Shown: positions 10,201 through 18,954 of the stretch, piece after piece
Numbering within the stretch: position 1 is the first letter of the stretch
Layout: the number at the start of each line of letters is the position of its first letter
Source: Coprococcus sp.
GTDB taxonomy: Bacteria > Bacillota > Clostridia > Lachnospirales > Lachnospiraceae
Assembly (NCBI GenBank): GCA_016297325.1
Contig: JAEDGW010000001.1
Span: forward strand, 1 to 64,000
Direction of reading: 5' to 3'
Length of the DNA: 64,000 bases
Program-made: the position numbers and the translations under genes
The notes under the pieces: model-generated
What the model saw: only the letters and a program-made list of their open reading frames with translations
What the model was told of the DNA's origin: nothing
Databases searched by the model: none

Positions 10201-10891
10201 GACGCTTGTAAGAAATCAAGACTATGTGCTAGTGCATGGCAACAACATGAATGCAGGGACGGCAGTGGCGATGGTTATTGGCACTGGAGATTATGAGGGT
10301 GAGGTTGATACTTATTTTAAGATATACCGGGCTAAAGGAAATATAAAAGCCACTGCGAACAGCTGTAACAGAATAGTGTCATCGAGAGCTGCAGGTGTCC
10401 AGATGGCACCTATGGTAAAAACCAATTGTGGGAATGTGGTTTATAGTTCAAGCAATCCGCAGATGCCTGTTGCAAAAAATGGAAAGGTTACTATTCCGGC
10501 CAAATATGCAGGATATACCTATATAACTATAAAGACAAATGATCCAAATTATACGGTGGCTTCAGTGCGTGTTTTAGTGAGGGCTAACCTTGTGTCACCA
10601 AGCCTGGCAAGAGTGTGCAGTACGCAGAAGAAGACTCTGAATGTTTCGTGGAAAAAGACAGCAATATGTGACGGCTATCAAATACAGTATTCGCGGACAA
10701 ATAGTTTTGCCAGCGGTAAGTATAAAGTTATGACTGTCAAGGGAAATGCTAAGACAAATGCTGTGATCAAGGGCGCAGGTAAGCTTCAGAGCGGTAAAGT
10801 TTATTATGTACGAGTGAGGGCGTTTAAGAATCAATCTGGAACGGTGAGAGTATCGGGATGGAGTAAAGCGCTCAAGGTCAAGGTAAAATAA
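7202..10891 (+). CDS. Large secreted CAP-domain protein with Cys/His-rich repeats and FnIII-like C-terminus
   Basis: The 1229-residue protein has a signal peptide (residues 1-30, ending near VKAFAED). A coiled-coil segment (about 32-90) precedes a CAP/SCP-type domain (about 130-300), recognised by CENLAF, the AVNMWYNEI stretch and VGHYTNLF. Next come repeated modules that pair GHD or GHEY with CxxC motifs (CSKCNY, CQRCG, CSKCGM, CRKCGG, CKNCGK, CLRCGEKEE), alternating with Ig-like segments of the type GGHDYVYAQAEPGSG. The C-terminus has an MBG-like segment (about 980-1040) and a fibronectin type III-like domain (about 1140-1229). No LPXTG anchor is visible. A surface or matrix role is likely; substrate and partner are unknown. 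Start: ATG after GAGGGGA. Confidence 0.75.
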   Translation: MGRGISILKKVFVIFVCAATLASTNVKAFAEDRLDEQIENAKEEVKIRQDEYDAAMETYDRGSLGFVEWMLSKDDLTEKQIYDLNRAKSELESACEEDFSRFVSADKTGIPEFRNDKVVCLGDDNDATSLKNTKKMFPMLNEVNARRDDDANFVGAIKRNPAKTSFYFMAIAQTGANRGAVLKDHSYVKATCENLAFTSRRGAVNMWYNEIGIFNEAKTKLGYTTLTSEEQVRKVESEAGASKVGHYTNLFLAKDQLMGIGYTAYGYVGTQGTESYEAARYNEDSSKFAAYTIDEFEVLFDEYCNSLRCDELKAALEKAKEYLKSLEKQKCDACSHVFGEGEHIPLTCTSDGGIRYVCSKCNYTKYEELTPATGHDMVDGVCQRCGVTGPKKIKRISWRTGDKAVSTGFTNMSFEVGYSSEVIIYYETASKDYYGDEFVFDIGDTDIVEYDPDTNRMGYMNMKNIGETTVSIYPKADPSLKTIFTIDVTDVGGHDYVYAQAEPGSGVTSKTCSKCGMTKNVRIPSSLYNPVWYKDGGGFSEPPYMEAGDRCEVVLNYDPQFVDALDFVATSSDETVAVTGKITHKTSNCIGIPITAVGVGVTTIRISVEQDPSVYKEFTLDIEDSGGHDFVIKTPEDGVNETTKTCRKCGGTRDVILPNKIEDVSWRGGGNYTYNPVEYEIGSEVKITIYAEPANKYLDEFDVISADPDIIQVVDVTGRTGELKMTGTGVTKVTVCGKYNPWVKKEYEIEVTEQGGHEYTAKIVNDETLKSAATCYYPAYYFYSCKNCGKISSKSWFSVGESKGHEYEPEYVWNDSLTACTLKLVCKNDESHVETHKMYVYSLENQPTCENDGSYIKNAFLITNDKEYSDTKVTGAIDKLGHDWDPEGFVKEPDCEHVGIKKFVCLRCGEKEEREVPAYEHSYTKKIVTDEYLKTPANQNSAAEYYYACCYCNKKGDETYTYGSKLKTDLSTADVRLSKTAFVYDGEFKKPEVMVTLDGRTLVRNQDYVLVHGNNMNAGTAVAMVIGTGDYEGEVDTYFKIYRAKGNIKATANSCNRIVSSRAAGVQMAPMVKTNCGNVVYSSSNPQMPVAKNGKVTIPAKYAGYTYITIKTNDPNYTVASVRVLVRANLVSPSLARVCSTQKKTLNVSWKKTAICDGYQIQYSRTNSFASGKYKVMTVKGNAKTNAVIKGAGKLQSGKVYYVRVRAFKNQSGTVRVSGWSKALKVKVK

Positions 10892-10936
10892 AAAAATCGG
10901 TTGTTCAGCATTGTTGAACAACCGATTTTTTGTTTT
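10891..10936. terminator. Bidirectional terminator between convergent genes
   Basis: An AAAAAATCGGTTGTTCA arm at 10891-10907 pairs with TGAACAACCGATTTTTT, ending at 10931. A-tracts and T-tracts on both sides allow it to end both the CAP-protein gene and the converging lipoprotein gene. Confidence 0.9.
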
Positions 10937-11723
10937 ATTCCGAGGCATCTTCGCCTGCGGTGATGTCGGATTCACCGTTGTTGTCTGAACCGTCCTCATC
11001 GCTTCCGGAATCTGAGTCTGAATCTGAATCCGAAGAGCTGCTTCCTGATGATCCCTCTATGGCAAGCATGGATGCGTCAATCTGCGAGATGCCTGCGGCA
11101 TCGGCACTGTAGTAGTCGCCGTCATCAATAATCTTCACAGATACAACTACAGGATTCAGGTAGTCCATGTTCGCTGATTTTTCCTGGAGTATGTCAGCGA
11201 TGCCCTGTGCAAACTCCTTCTCATAATCTTCCTTAGCCGTATTGTTGAAATCACCGGCTGAGATCTTCTTGTTGTACTCGTCGATGTATGAGAACACATC
11301 GTCAAAAGCCTGGTTCAATATATTCATAGGGTAGACGGTGACATCTACGTAGTAGTCTTCACCATTCTTGTATGCCTTGGATACTTCGTATTTGGATTTT
11401 GCATATATGACCTTTGCCGTCTCATCAAATATCGCAGTCACATCGTCTGACTCGGCGTTGTTCAGTGAATAGTGGTTGATGAGCTGGTTTGCCAGATAAT
11501 CTATGGTATCGCTATACATGACGGAGGCGTCCTCCTCTGTGCCGTCGTTGTCCTTTACATATCCGTCAAAATCTCCCTTGTAGTTCACGTCCAGAATGTT
11601 CTGCATGTAGCCCTGGTATGCCGTCTTCTTGCGGTGCAGGCAACCTGTCAGGGAAGACATCATAAGTGTGGATACGAGTCCAAAGATCAATAATTTTGAG
11701 CTGAGTTTCAAATGTCGTTTCAT
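10935..11723 (-). CDS. Putative lipoprotein of unknown function
   Basis: The 262-residue product has a lipoprotein signal peptide, with hydrophobic residues 11-25 and the lipobox LTGC at 25-28 (Cys28). The mature part is mainly predicted helix with many acidic residues, and repeated elements such as FDDVFSYIDEYNKK suggest a DUF5105-like extracytoplasmic fold, which is a weak guess. The last 45 residues are a Ser/Asp/Glu tail (SSGSSSSDSDSDSDSG and more) that looks disordered. No catalytic motif is seen. It is transcribed alone, convergent with the CAP-protein gene and divergent from the DivIVA-like gene. Confidence 0.75.
   Translation of the reverse strand: MKRHLKLSSKLLIFGLVSTLMMSSLTGCLHRKKTAYQGYMQNILDVNYKGDFDGYVKDNDGTEEDASVMYSDTIDYLANQLINHYSLNNAESDDVTAIFDETAKVIYAKSKYEVSKAYKNGEDYYVDVTVYPMNILNQAFDDVFSYIDEYNKKISAGDFNNTAKEDYEKEFAQGIADILQEKSANMDYLNPVVVSVKIIDDGDYYSADAAGISQIDASMLAIEGSSGSSSSDSDSDSDSGSDEDGSDNNGESDITAGEDASE
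11087..11114 (-). other. Start of the acidic serine-aspartate tail region (see lipoprotein)
   Basis: Upstream of this point on the plus strand (about 10937-11060) the lipoprotein gene encodes a Ser/Asp/Glu-rich tail with repeated GAnTCn codons (GAATCTGAGTCTGAATCTGA). The repetition is short and makes the antisense frame here look like a reading frame; that antisense frame is not a gene. Confidence 0.4.
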
Positions 11724-11886
11724 CTATAAGTAATCCTCCATGGTGTAACTTTTAAAGGTAAATGCTGTACCTGAAAACATTCCTGTGTGATCTGGTGACA
11801 GCATAAACAATATAGCATAAAAAAGCCTGTTTGTAATCATAAACGTTGAATTCGTCTAATTAAAATACATTAAGGGTAAAAATACT

Positions 11887-11914
11887 TTGCTTAGGGATTG
11901 ATGTGTGATATAAT
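11887..11914 (+). promoter_or_regulatory. Candidate promoter for the DivIVA-like gene
   Basis: TTGCTT (11887-11892) and TATAAT (11909-11914) are spaced 16 bp apart, with a TGTG run just upstream of the -10 box. The leader would be about 100 nt. The rest of the 296-bp space between the lipoprotein and this gene shows no gene. Confidence 0.6.
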
Positions 11915-12019
11915 GTGAACACTTGGCGAGGTCTGACTAAGGGATAGTTCTGTGGTCAGATGGAGAAGATGTTATAAGATGAATATTTACACACACGATC
12001 AGATTTTGGAGGTAAAGTC

Positions 12020-12913
12020 ATGGCAAAGCAGGTAGAGGAAATAACAGATGATAGAGTAGAGTCATTGAAGACTGTAAAATTTGGAGGATATGACAAAGCA
12101 TCCGTTGATTATTATATTGATGAGTTAAAAGAGAAGCACAACAAAGAGGTTGAGGAGCTCAAGGCGAATGTCAACAAGCTCAGCGAGGCTGTCCTCAGTC
12201 TCAAGACTATGAGAGAGGTCAACATGACCGAGTCTTCCAAGACTATAGATACACTGAAGAAGACCAATGCAGAGCAGGAGAGCGAGCTTGAGTCACTGAA
12301 GGAGCAGATCAATGCTTACAAGCAGAGAGAACTTGAGAACGCAGGAAGATATGAGTCTATATCAAGAACGCTTCTTGAGGCACGTGAGAGCGCAGATGCA
12401 CTCATCGCCCAGACAGAGAAGGAGTGTACTGATAAGAAGAATACAGTTACAGCAGAGCTGGAAGCTTATGAGACAGAAGTGAGAGACAGATGCACAAAGC
12501 TTCAGACAGACACAGAGATCCAGTGCCAGCAGATGTACGATCAGACAGAGAACAAGTGCAACACACTTAAGGACGAGGCATATGCTGAGGCAGAGAAGAC
12601 AAGAAACAAGTCACATGCTGATGCAGAGGCACTTTCTGCCAAGACAGAGTATGAGTGCAAGGTTATGAGAGAAGAGGCTCAGAGAGATGCTGCAAACACA
12701 AGAAGCGCAGCTACAGACGATGCCACAAGACTTCGTAACAATGTCAAGAAGGAGTGCGAGAGCGTAAGCAAGTATATGTCAGATCTGCTCTCATCACTTG
12801 ACAGCGTTGTTGCCGCATGTGCTTCTACAAAGGAAGTTGCAGACAAGGCATTTACAGGTCTTAAGAGTGAGGCTACGGCTATGGTAAGTGATCCTGAGGA
12901 TTCACAGCAGTAG
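12020..12913 (+). CDS. DivIVA-like coiled-coil protein
   Basis: The 297-residue protein begins with a DivIVA-type N-terminal segment (residues about 18-40, VKFGGYDKASVDYYIDELK), the part that in DivIVA/GpsB proteins binds the membrane and partner proteins at division sites or poles. Nearly all of the rest (about 40-285) is continuous predicted coiled coil rich in Glu, Lys and Ala, including repeats like AYAEAEKTRNKSHADAEA. It is longer than Bacillus DivIVA (about 164 residues). It probably acts in cell division or polar growth; the partner is unknown. The start has GGAGG. It stands alone, with its own promoter and terminator. Confidence 0.75.
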   Translation: MAKQVEEITDDRVESLKTVKFGGYDKASVDYYIDELKEKHNKEVEELKANVNKLSEAVLSLKTMREVNMTESSKTIDTLKKTNAEQESELESLKEQINAYKQRELENAGRYESISRTLLEARESADALIAQTEKECTDKKNTVTAELEAYETEVRDRCTKLQTDTEIQCQQMYDQTENKCNTLKDEAYAEAEKTRNKSHADAEALSAKTEYECKVMREEAQRDAANTRSAATDDATRLRNNVKKECESVSKYMSDLLSSLDSVVAACASTKEVADKAFTGLKSEATAMVSDPEDSQQ

Positions 12914-12964
12914 ATATATAGACAATGCGGAGCATGAGATATGGGGTGCCTGCGTTGCAGCATG

Positions 12965-12995
12965 AAACTTTTCTATGATTGCATAGAAAAGTTTT
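12965..12995 (+). terminator. Terminator after the DivIVA-like gene
   Basis: AAACTTTTCTATG (12965-12977) pairs with CATAGAAAAGTTTT around the loop ATTG, with the T-tract within the arm and after it. Confidence 0.85.
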
Positions 12996-13063
12996 ATGTG
13001 TATTAAGGGGTTATATACAAGGGGTATAATATTTAATATAAACAGTGATATGGAGAGATGTAC

Positions 13064-15571
13064 ATGGAGATAAATAAACTAAGCGGTTATTCAGATTTTT
13101 TGGGGATTGTGGAGTATCCGGCAGTTGTCTTCTGCGATGATGGAGAGGTACTCAGCATAAATAATGCGGCGATCAAGATCATCGGCGATTCGGTTGAATC
13201 GCTCAGCATGGAACCGGACAAGTTCATGGTGAGTGATGAGTTCTGGCCGACACTTGAGGAGAAGAAGGCTATCATATGGCACAGGCTTGGACTTATCGTG
13301 AATGACAAAGACAGATATATAGTCAGCGGATTTGTAAACCAGTTTGAATATGGTGACAAGAAGGCGTATATGGTGCTGTTTGAGCTCAGATCGGATGTGA
13401 ACATAGGAAGCGTGAGCCTTGAGAGGATAGTCAATCATATAGGCGTCATAGCCCTGTATCTGTACAGGCCGGAGGGCGTGTGGAGAACAAGGTATATATC
13501 CAAGAATATATCTGAGTATGGCTACACAGACGGCAATTTCTACAGTGGTCTGGTAAGCCTCAGTGATCTTCTTCCTAAGAGCGATTACGATGTGCTGATC
13601 GGACAGCTTTACAAGGCGCAGAACACAGAGATGGATGATTTCGAGATGGAGATACGTATAATATCTGCTCACAGAGATATCAACAAGATGCGTCTGAAGT
13701 GCCATATAGTCAGAACCTCAGAGGGTGATGTGGATGGCATAGAGCTTCTGTTCATAAAGGATAAGGAGACGGGCTATGATGAGGATCAGGCTGAATATAT
13801 ACTGTCAGCCATGTCCAAGATCAAGAGCTTTGTCATGGTGCAGCAGTACGAGAACGACCGCCCGAAATTCAAGTATATCACCCCGAATGCAAAGCAGATG
13901 GGTCTGAATGTGGATGCCATAAAGCTGGGTGACAGACTGGTGGAGGATTATATACATCCTAAAGACAGAAGCAGGGTCCTTGCCAATGTGAAGAACGCTG
14001 TGAAGCGAGAGGACAAGGATTATGAAGAAGAGTTCAGAATTGTGAATGACAGGGGTGAGATCATCTGGGTTAAGTCCCAGAGTTCGATAACCCAGGCTGC
14101 TGAGAACTCATATACAGTGGAATATTTTATATCTGATATAACTGAGAAAAAGAAACTTGAGAACAGTGTGGAGAAGGCTAAGAAGGAGTTTGATGACAAG
14201 CTTTCTTATATCATGAATGCCAATTCACAGGCCGGAGATGAGAAGGATCAGATAGATGTCCAGAAGTGGGCTATGATAACCAAGGCATTTTCCATGCTGA
14301 CAGGTCTGTATACGACGGTTATCGATCCTGTGGGCAAGAAGCTTGTGGAGCCTGCAGGCCCTCAGAAGCACATGGGTTATTTCTATGATATGTTTGAGAA
14401 ACCTCAGTACAAGCAGATATATATGAAGCTCAACGAAGTCATACTCCGCAACAACGTGCCTGTCATGATGGAGATGGATGATGATATAGCAGGCAGTATG
14501 ATATGCGGCGCTCCGATCATGATAGATGGAACACATGTTGCAACATGGATATGCTGTTCATATGATGACGAGGCGGGCAAGAAGATGGACAGCGTGTATA
14601 AGGTGCAGTGGCAGCTTGGACGTATATTCTCCGAATATGCATTCAACTCCAATGTGCTTGCAAAGGAGGCCATAAGAGCCAAGTCCCTTGAGATAATGAT
14701 GGAGACAAAGGTTCAGTGGCAGAAGATGCTGGTTGATGTCCTGAACAACTCAGACAAGAGTCAGCCACAGGTCATAAATGATGTCATATCACAGGTCGGT
14801 GAAGCCCTCAATGCCGATGTCACGGCACTTTATGTGAGGGATGAATCAGGAGATCTGGACTGCGAATATCTCTGGTCCAAGAACCAGAGTATGTCAGCTG
14901 AGGAGTATGTATCAGAATGGCAGCGTGCGAATATGAAGTTCAAGTCATGGCAGAATTCCCAGGGATCAAGCCAGATGGCTGATAAGGGACTTCTTCTGAT
15001 AGATGCAAAGCATATAGACGATGCGGCAAGGAAGATACTTGCTGGCAGTTCAGTCAAGAGTTTCCTGGCTGTGCCGGTGTATGTGAATGGAAGGAATGGT
15101 GCCATATTTGTTCTGGCGAACACTGCGGCGGACAAGCTGTGGACCAGGGAAGAGATAGAGTTTTCAAAGCAGACATCGGAAGTTCTCAGATGCTGCCTTG
15201 AGAAGATAGAGAGTGACGACAGCGTCAAGACGATAAACAGCGTGCTCCTCGATACATATAACTATATGGAAGAGGGTATATTTATTAGGGAGGCTGACAC
15301 TGGAAGAGTGTTGTTCTCCAACAAAGCGCTGAACGATATGCTGGGATATGATTTTACAGACAAGGACAGTAAGATGCTCATAGAGAACCTGAGAGACAAG
15401 TACAGGATCATGGGCGGACCTGACCAGCACATCGGTAAAGAGCGCAAAGAGGTCAATTGGAGAAGTTACATCAGAAGTCTGGATAAGATAATGGATCTGA
15501 CAGAAGTAAGCATGAAATGGCTTGACGGCAGCAAGGCATCTCTTGTAATATTAAGAGACGTGAAAGAATAG
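13064..15571 (+). CDS. Multi-PAS, PocR-like and GAF sensor protein without output domain
   Basis: The 835-residue protein appears cytoplasmic. In order: a PAS-like domain (about 8-110), a second PAS-like domain (130-240), a PAS_3-type domain with the WVKSQSSITQ and FISDITEKKKLE ending (260-375), a short coiled coil, a PocR-like ligand domain (405-545, with MICGAPIMIDG and WICCSYDDE), a helix, a GAF domain (580-715), and a last PAS (735-835, EEGIFIREADTGRVLFSNKALN). No kinase, GGDEF, EAL or DNA-binding output is present. ATG 13064 is preferred over 13058 because GGAGAG (13052-13057) fits only the former. The mreB homologue starts 14 bp after it, so they may be co-transcribed. Confidence 0.8.
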   Translation: MEINKLSGYSDFLGIVEYPAVVFCDDGEVLSINNAAIKIIGDSVESLSMEPDKFMVSDEFWPTLEEKKAIIWHRLGLIVNDKDRYIVSGFVNQFEYGDKKAYMVLFELRSDVNIGSVSLERIVNHIGVIALYLYRPEGVWRTRYISKNISEYGYTDGNFYSGLVSLSDLLPKSDYDVLIGQLYKAQNTEMDDFEMEIRIISAHRDINKMRLKCHIVRTSEGDVDGIELLFIKDKETGYDEDQAEYILSAMSKIKSFVMVQQYENDRPKFKYITPNAKQMGLNVDAIKLGDRLVEDYIHPKDRSRVLANVKNAVKREDKDYEEEFRIVNDRGEIIWVKSQSSITQAAENSYTVEYFISDITEKKKLENSVEKAKKEFDDKLSYIMNANSQAGDEKDQIDVQKWAMITKAFSMLTGLYTTVIDPVGKKLVEPAGPQKHMGYFYDMFEKPQYKQIYMKLNEVILRNNVPVMMEMDDDIAGSMICGAPIMIDGTHVATWICCSYDDEAGKKMDSVYKVQWQLGRIFSEYAFNSNVLAKEAIRAKSLEIMMETKVQWQKMLVDVLNNSDKSQPQVINDVISQVGEALNADVTALYVRDESGDLDCEYLWSKNQSMSAEEYVSEWQRANMKFKSWQNSQGSSQMADKGLLLIDAKHIDDAARKILAGSSVKSFLAVPVYVNGRNGAIFVLANTAADKLWTREEIEFSKQTSEVLRCCLEKIESDDSVKTINSVLLDTYNYMEEGIFIREADTGRVLFSNKALNDMLGYDFTDKDSKMLIENLRDKYRIMGGPDQHIGKERKEVNWRSYIRSLDKIMDLTEVSMKWLDGSKASLVILRDVKE

Positions 15572-15585
15572 AAGGGAGACTTGTG

Positions 15586-16578
15586 ATGGCAAGTGCAGAT
15601 ATTGGTATAGATTTAGGTACAGCCAGTATATTGGTGTATGTGAAAGGCAAGGGCGTTGTTCTCAAGGAGCCTTCAGTAGTAGCATACGACAGAGATACGA
15701 ATAAGATAGTAGCAATAGGCGAAGAGGCACGGCTTATGCTCGGAAGGACACCGGGCAATATAGTGGCCATCAGACCTCTCAGACAGGGCGTAATCTCTGA
15801 TTACACGATAACAGAGAAGATGCTGAAGTATTTTATTCAGAAGGCGGTCGGAAGAAGTTATTTTGGGAGACGTCCTAGAATAAGTGTATGTGTTCCTTCC
15901 CAGGTAACTGAGGTTGAGAAGAAAGCGGTTGAGGATGCGACATACGCTGCAGGTGCAAGGGATGTTTCTATTATAGAGGAGCCTGTGGCTGCTGCGATAG
16001 GAGCTGGTATAGATATATACAGACCATGTGGCAACATGATCGTTGATATAGGTGGAGGTACAAGTGATATAGCGGTTATATCGCTCGGTGGCCCTGTTGT
16101 CAGCGCATCTATAAAAGTTGCCGGTGATGATTTCGACGAGGCAGTTGTCAGATTTATGAGAAAGAAGCACAACCTTCTCATAGGAGAGAGAACGGCTGAG
16201 GAGATCAAGATCAAGATAGGTACATGTTACAGACGTCCTGAGAATATTACTCTGGATATAAGGGGAAGAAACCTTGTAACTGGACTTCCTAAGACGGTCA
16301 CAGTCACATCTGATGAGACTGAGGAGGCACTCAGAGAGCCGGCAGCACAGATATGTGAGGCTGTTCATTCAGTTCTTGAGAGAACTCCGCCTGAACTGGC
16401 AGCAGATATAGCAGACCGAGGAATAGTCCTGACAGGTGGTGGTGCTCTGCTCCACGGACTTGAGGAGCTCCTTGAGGAGAAGACCGGAATCACGACCATG
16501 ACGGCCGAGGATCCGCTTCGTGCCGTTGCCATAGGTACAGGAAAGTATATAGAGCTTTTGAGTGAGAAGAAGAATTAA
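15586..16578 (+). CDS. mreB: MreB/Mbl family actin-like protein
   Basis: The 330-residue protein is a bacterial actin of the MreB family, which forms membrane-associated filaments that guide cell-wall synthesis. The nucleotide-binding signatures are clear: phosphate 1 GIDLGTAS at the N-terminus, the adenosine and phosphate 2 motif VDIGGGTSDIAV (about 149-160), IEEPVAAAIGAG (about 128-139) and LTGGGALLHGLEELL near the C-terminus. Length is normal. ATG 15586 has AAGGGAG at 7 nt; GTG 15583 is less good. There is no mreC or mreD here; it sits between a sensor gene and recD2, so it may be an mbl-like paralogue. A gap of 26 bp separates it from recD2. Confidence 0.93.
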   Translation: MASADIGIDLGTASILVYVKGKGVVLKEPSVVAYDRDTNKIVAIGEEARLMLGRTPGNIVAIRPLRQGVISDYTITEKMLKYFIQKAVGRSYFGRRPRISVCVPSQVTEVEKKAVEDATYAAGARDVSIIEEPVAAAIGAGIDIYRPCGNMIVDIGGGTSDIAVISLGGPVVSASIKVAGDDFDEAVVRFMRKKHNLLIGERTAEEIKIKIGTCYRRPENITLDIRGRNLVTGLPKTVTVTSDETEEALREPAAQICEAVHSVLERTPPELAADIADRGIVLTGGGALLHGLEELLEEKTGITTMTAEDPLRAVAIGTGKYIELLSEKKN

Positions 16579-16604
16579 CATTGTCCGTACAAAGGAGACA
16601 AAGT

Positions 16605-18935
16605 TTGGTTAGAGAAGGCTACGTAGAGAAAGTTATATATAAGAATGAAGACAATGGATACGCCGTCTTCGCTGTTGAGGGCGAGGACGGCGAAGATATT
16701 TTTGTGGGGAATCTTCACGGAGTCGCCGAGGGAATATACGTGTCGGCGGAGGGCGAATATGTGGAGCATCCGACCTATGATCTCCAGTTCAAATTTACCT
16801 CATGTGAGATAAAGATGCCGGATGATATACTCAGTGTGGAGAAGTATCTGGGATCAGGTATCATAAAGGGCGTCGGCGAAGCTCTTGCGAAGAGGATCGT
16901 CAAGAAGTTCAAGATGGATTCCCTCAGGATCATCGAGGAAGAACCGGAGCGCCTTGCGGAGATCAAAGGTATATCTGAGCGGAAGGCGAGGGAGATAGCC
17001 ATATCCTACAACGAGAAAAAGGATATGCAGGATGCACTCATGTTCCTGACAGGACTCAGCATACCTGTGAACCTTGCCGTCAGGATATACAACGAGTACG
17101 GTGATGAGGTATATGACATAGTCAGAACAAATCCGTATAGGATAGCAGAGGACATAGCCGGTGTGGGATTCAGAACAGCGGATGAGATAGCTGACAGACT
17201 GGGGATTGGCCGTGATTCCGATTTCAGGATAAGGGCGGCTGTCATGTATGCACTGCTTGGAGCAAACAGGCTGGGGCATATGTATCTTCCGCAGAAGATG
17301 TTGGTGGATAAGACCTATTCACTGCTTATGAATGAATACATGCCATATGATCCCGAACTTGAGATGTCCATATGCAATCAGATACTCGAGCTGAGTGTGG
17401 CTGGCAAGATAATCATCAAGGAGATCCGCAACACAGCTCATGAGTCTTTTGATGATCAGCTCTCTGATGATGAGGTGTATGAAGAAGATCTCGATGCGGA
17501 GAGCAGTGATGCCGTGGTGAACGCTATATATGCGGCGTCCAATTATTACACGGAGCTGAATTCCGCAAGACTGCTGAATGAACTGAATATAGATTTCTCA
17601 AAGGCAAAACTGAAGATAGACAAGGTAGTCCAGTCCGTTGAGAAGGACGAGCAGATGGAACTGGCAGATTCACAGAAGGCAGCCATAAGGAATGCGGTGG
17701 ATCACGGCGTTGCAGTTATCACCGGAGGCCCGGGTACTGGAAAGACTACCATCATCAATGTTCTTATCAAGATATATGAGAGCTTCAGGATGAAGATAGT
17801 TCTGGCAGCGCCGACCGGAAGAGCTGCAAAGAGAATCACAGAGGCCACGGGTTATGCCGCCCAGACGATACATAGACTTCTTGAGCTCACCGGCGGTGTG
17901 GAAGGTGAGGAGACGGCTGCTTATACATTTGCGAGAAATGAGGGCAATCCGCTGGAGGCGGATGTCATCATCATAGATGAGATGTCCATGGTTGACAGCG
18001 GCATTTTCTATAGTCTGCTGAAGGCTGTAGTGCCGGGTACACGTCTGGTGCTGGTGGGTGATTCAAACCAGCTCCCCTCTGTTGGACCGGGCAATGTGCT
18101 CAAGGACATAATAGCTTCAGACGTATTCAGCGTGTCGGTTCTTGACCGTATATACAGACAGGGTGAGGACAGCGACATAATAGGCAATGCCCACAAGATA
18201 AACGATGGAGTACATATCGAGATAAAGAACAAGAGCAATGATTTCTTCTTTGTCCCGAGGAATGGTTACAATGACATCATAGCTGAACTTAAGGTGCTGC
18301 TGACCAGACAGCTTCCGAAATATTTCAAGGTGGATTCGACGGATATACAGGTGCTTACGCCTATGAGGAAATACGATCTGGGTGTCGAGAATCTGAACAG
18401 GCAGCTCCAGGAAGTCCTGAATCCGGAGAATGCGGGAAAGCCTGAGCACGACAGGGGCGATGTGATATTCAGACAGGGCGATAAGGTCATGCAGGTCAAG
18501 AATAACTACAAGCAGGAATGGAAGATCATGGATCCGGCAGGCAGATATGCTGTAGAGGAAGGCGTCGGCGTGTTCAACGGCGATATAGGATTTGTGACGA
18601 GTGTGGATGACTTCGATCAGAAGCTTGTGGTCGAGTTTGACGACGGCAGAGTCACGGAATATCCGTACAGTCAGCTTGATGAGCTTGAGCATGCATTTGC
18701 GATAACCATACACAAGTCCCAGGGAAGTGAGTACCCTGTGGTTGTCATTCCTCTTCTCAGGTGTCCGCCGAAGCTCCTTAACAGGAACCTTCTGTACACG
18801 GCTGTCACAAGGGCGAAGCTGAGTGTGGTGGTAGTCGGCAATATCGGGCTTATAAACCATATGATAGATAATGAGGATGAGCAGAAGAGATATACGTCAT
18901 TTGCGGACAGACTGATGGAGATAGCTGAGACTTAG
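16605..18935 (+). CDS. recD2: ATP-dependent RecD2-type DNA helicase
   Basis: The 776-residue protein is a RecD-like 5'-3' DNA helicase of the RecBC-independent type. An N-terminal OB-like region and helix-hairpin-helix segments (residues about 85-210: GVGEALAKRIVKKF, IKGISERKAREIA, GVGFRTADEIADRLG) precede the SF1B helicase core. Walker A is GGPGTGKTT near residue 375, Walker B is IIIDEMSMVD near 450, and the final motif is ITIHKSQGSEYP near 705. The start is TTG at 16605, since AAAGGAG lies 7 nt before it; the in-frame TTG at 16581 overlaps no site. It lies in a likely operon with mreB and comF. Confidence 0.95.
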   Translation: MVREGYVEKVIYKNEDNGYAVFAVEGEDGEDIFVGNLHGVAEGIYVSAEGEYVEHPTYDLQFKFTSCEIKMPDDILSVEKYLGSGIIKGVGEALAKRIVKKFKMDSLRIIEEEPERLAEIKGISERKAREIAISYNEKKDMQDALMFLTGLSIPVNLAVRIYNEYGDEVYDIVRTNPYRIAEDIAGVGFRTADEIADRLGIGRDSDFRIRAAVMYALLGANRLGHMYLPQKMLVDKTYSLLMNEYMPYDPELEMSICNQILELSVAGKIIIKEIRNTAHESFDDQLSDDEVYEEDLDAESSDAVVNAIYAASNYYTELNSARLLNELNIDFSKAKLKIDKVVQSVEKDEQMELADSQKAAIRNAVDHGVAVITGGPGTGKTTIINVLIKIYESFRMKIVLAAPTGRAAKRITEATGYAAQTIHRLLELTGGVEGEETAAYTFARNEGNPLEADVIIIDEMSMVDSGIFYSLLKAVVPGTRLVLVGDSNQLPSVGPGNVLKDIIASDVFSVSVLDRIYRQGEDSDIIGNAHKINDGVHIEIKNKSNDFFFVPRNGYNDIIAELKVLLTRQLPKYFKVDSTDIQVLTPMRKYDLGVENLNRQLQEVLNPENAGKPEHDRGDVIFRQGDKVMQVKNNYKQEWKIMDPAGRYAVEEGVGVFNGDIGFVTSVDDFDQKLVVEFDDGRVTEYPYSQLDELEHAFAITIHKSQGSEYPVVVIPLLRCPPKLLNRNLLYTAVTRAKLSVVVVGNIGLINHMIDNEDEQKRYTSFADRLMEIAET

Positions 18936-18954
18936 AACTTTTGGGAGATATGAT

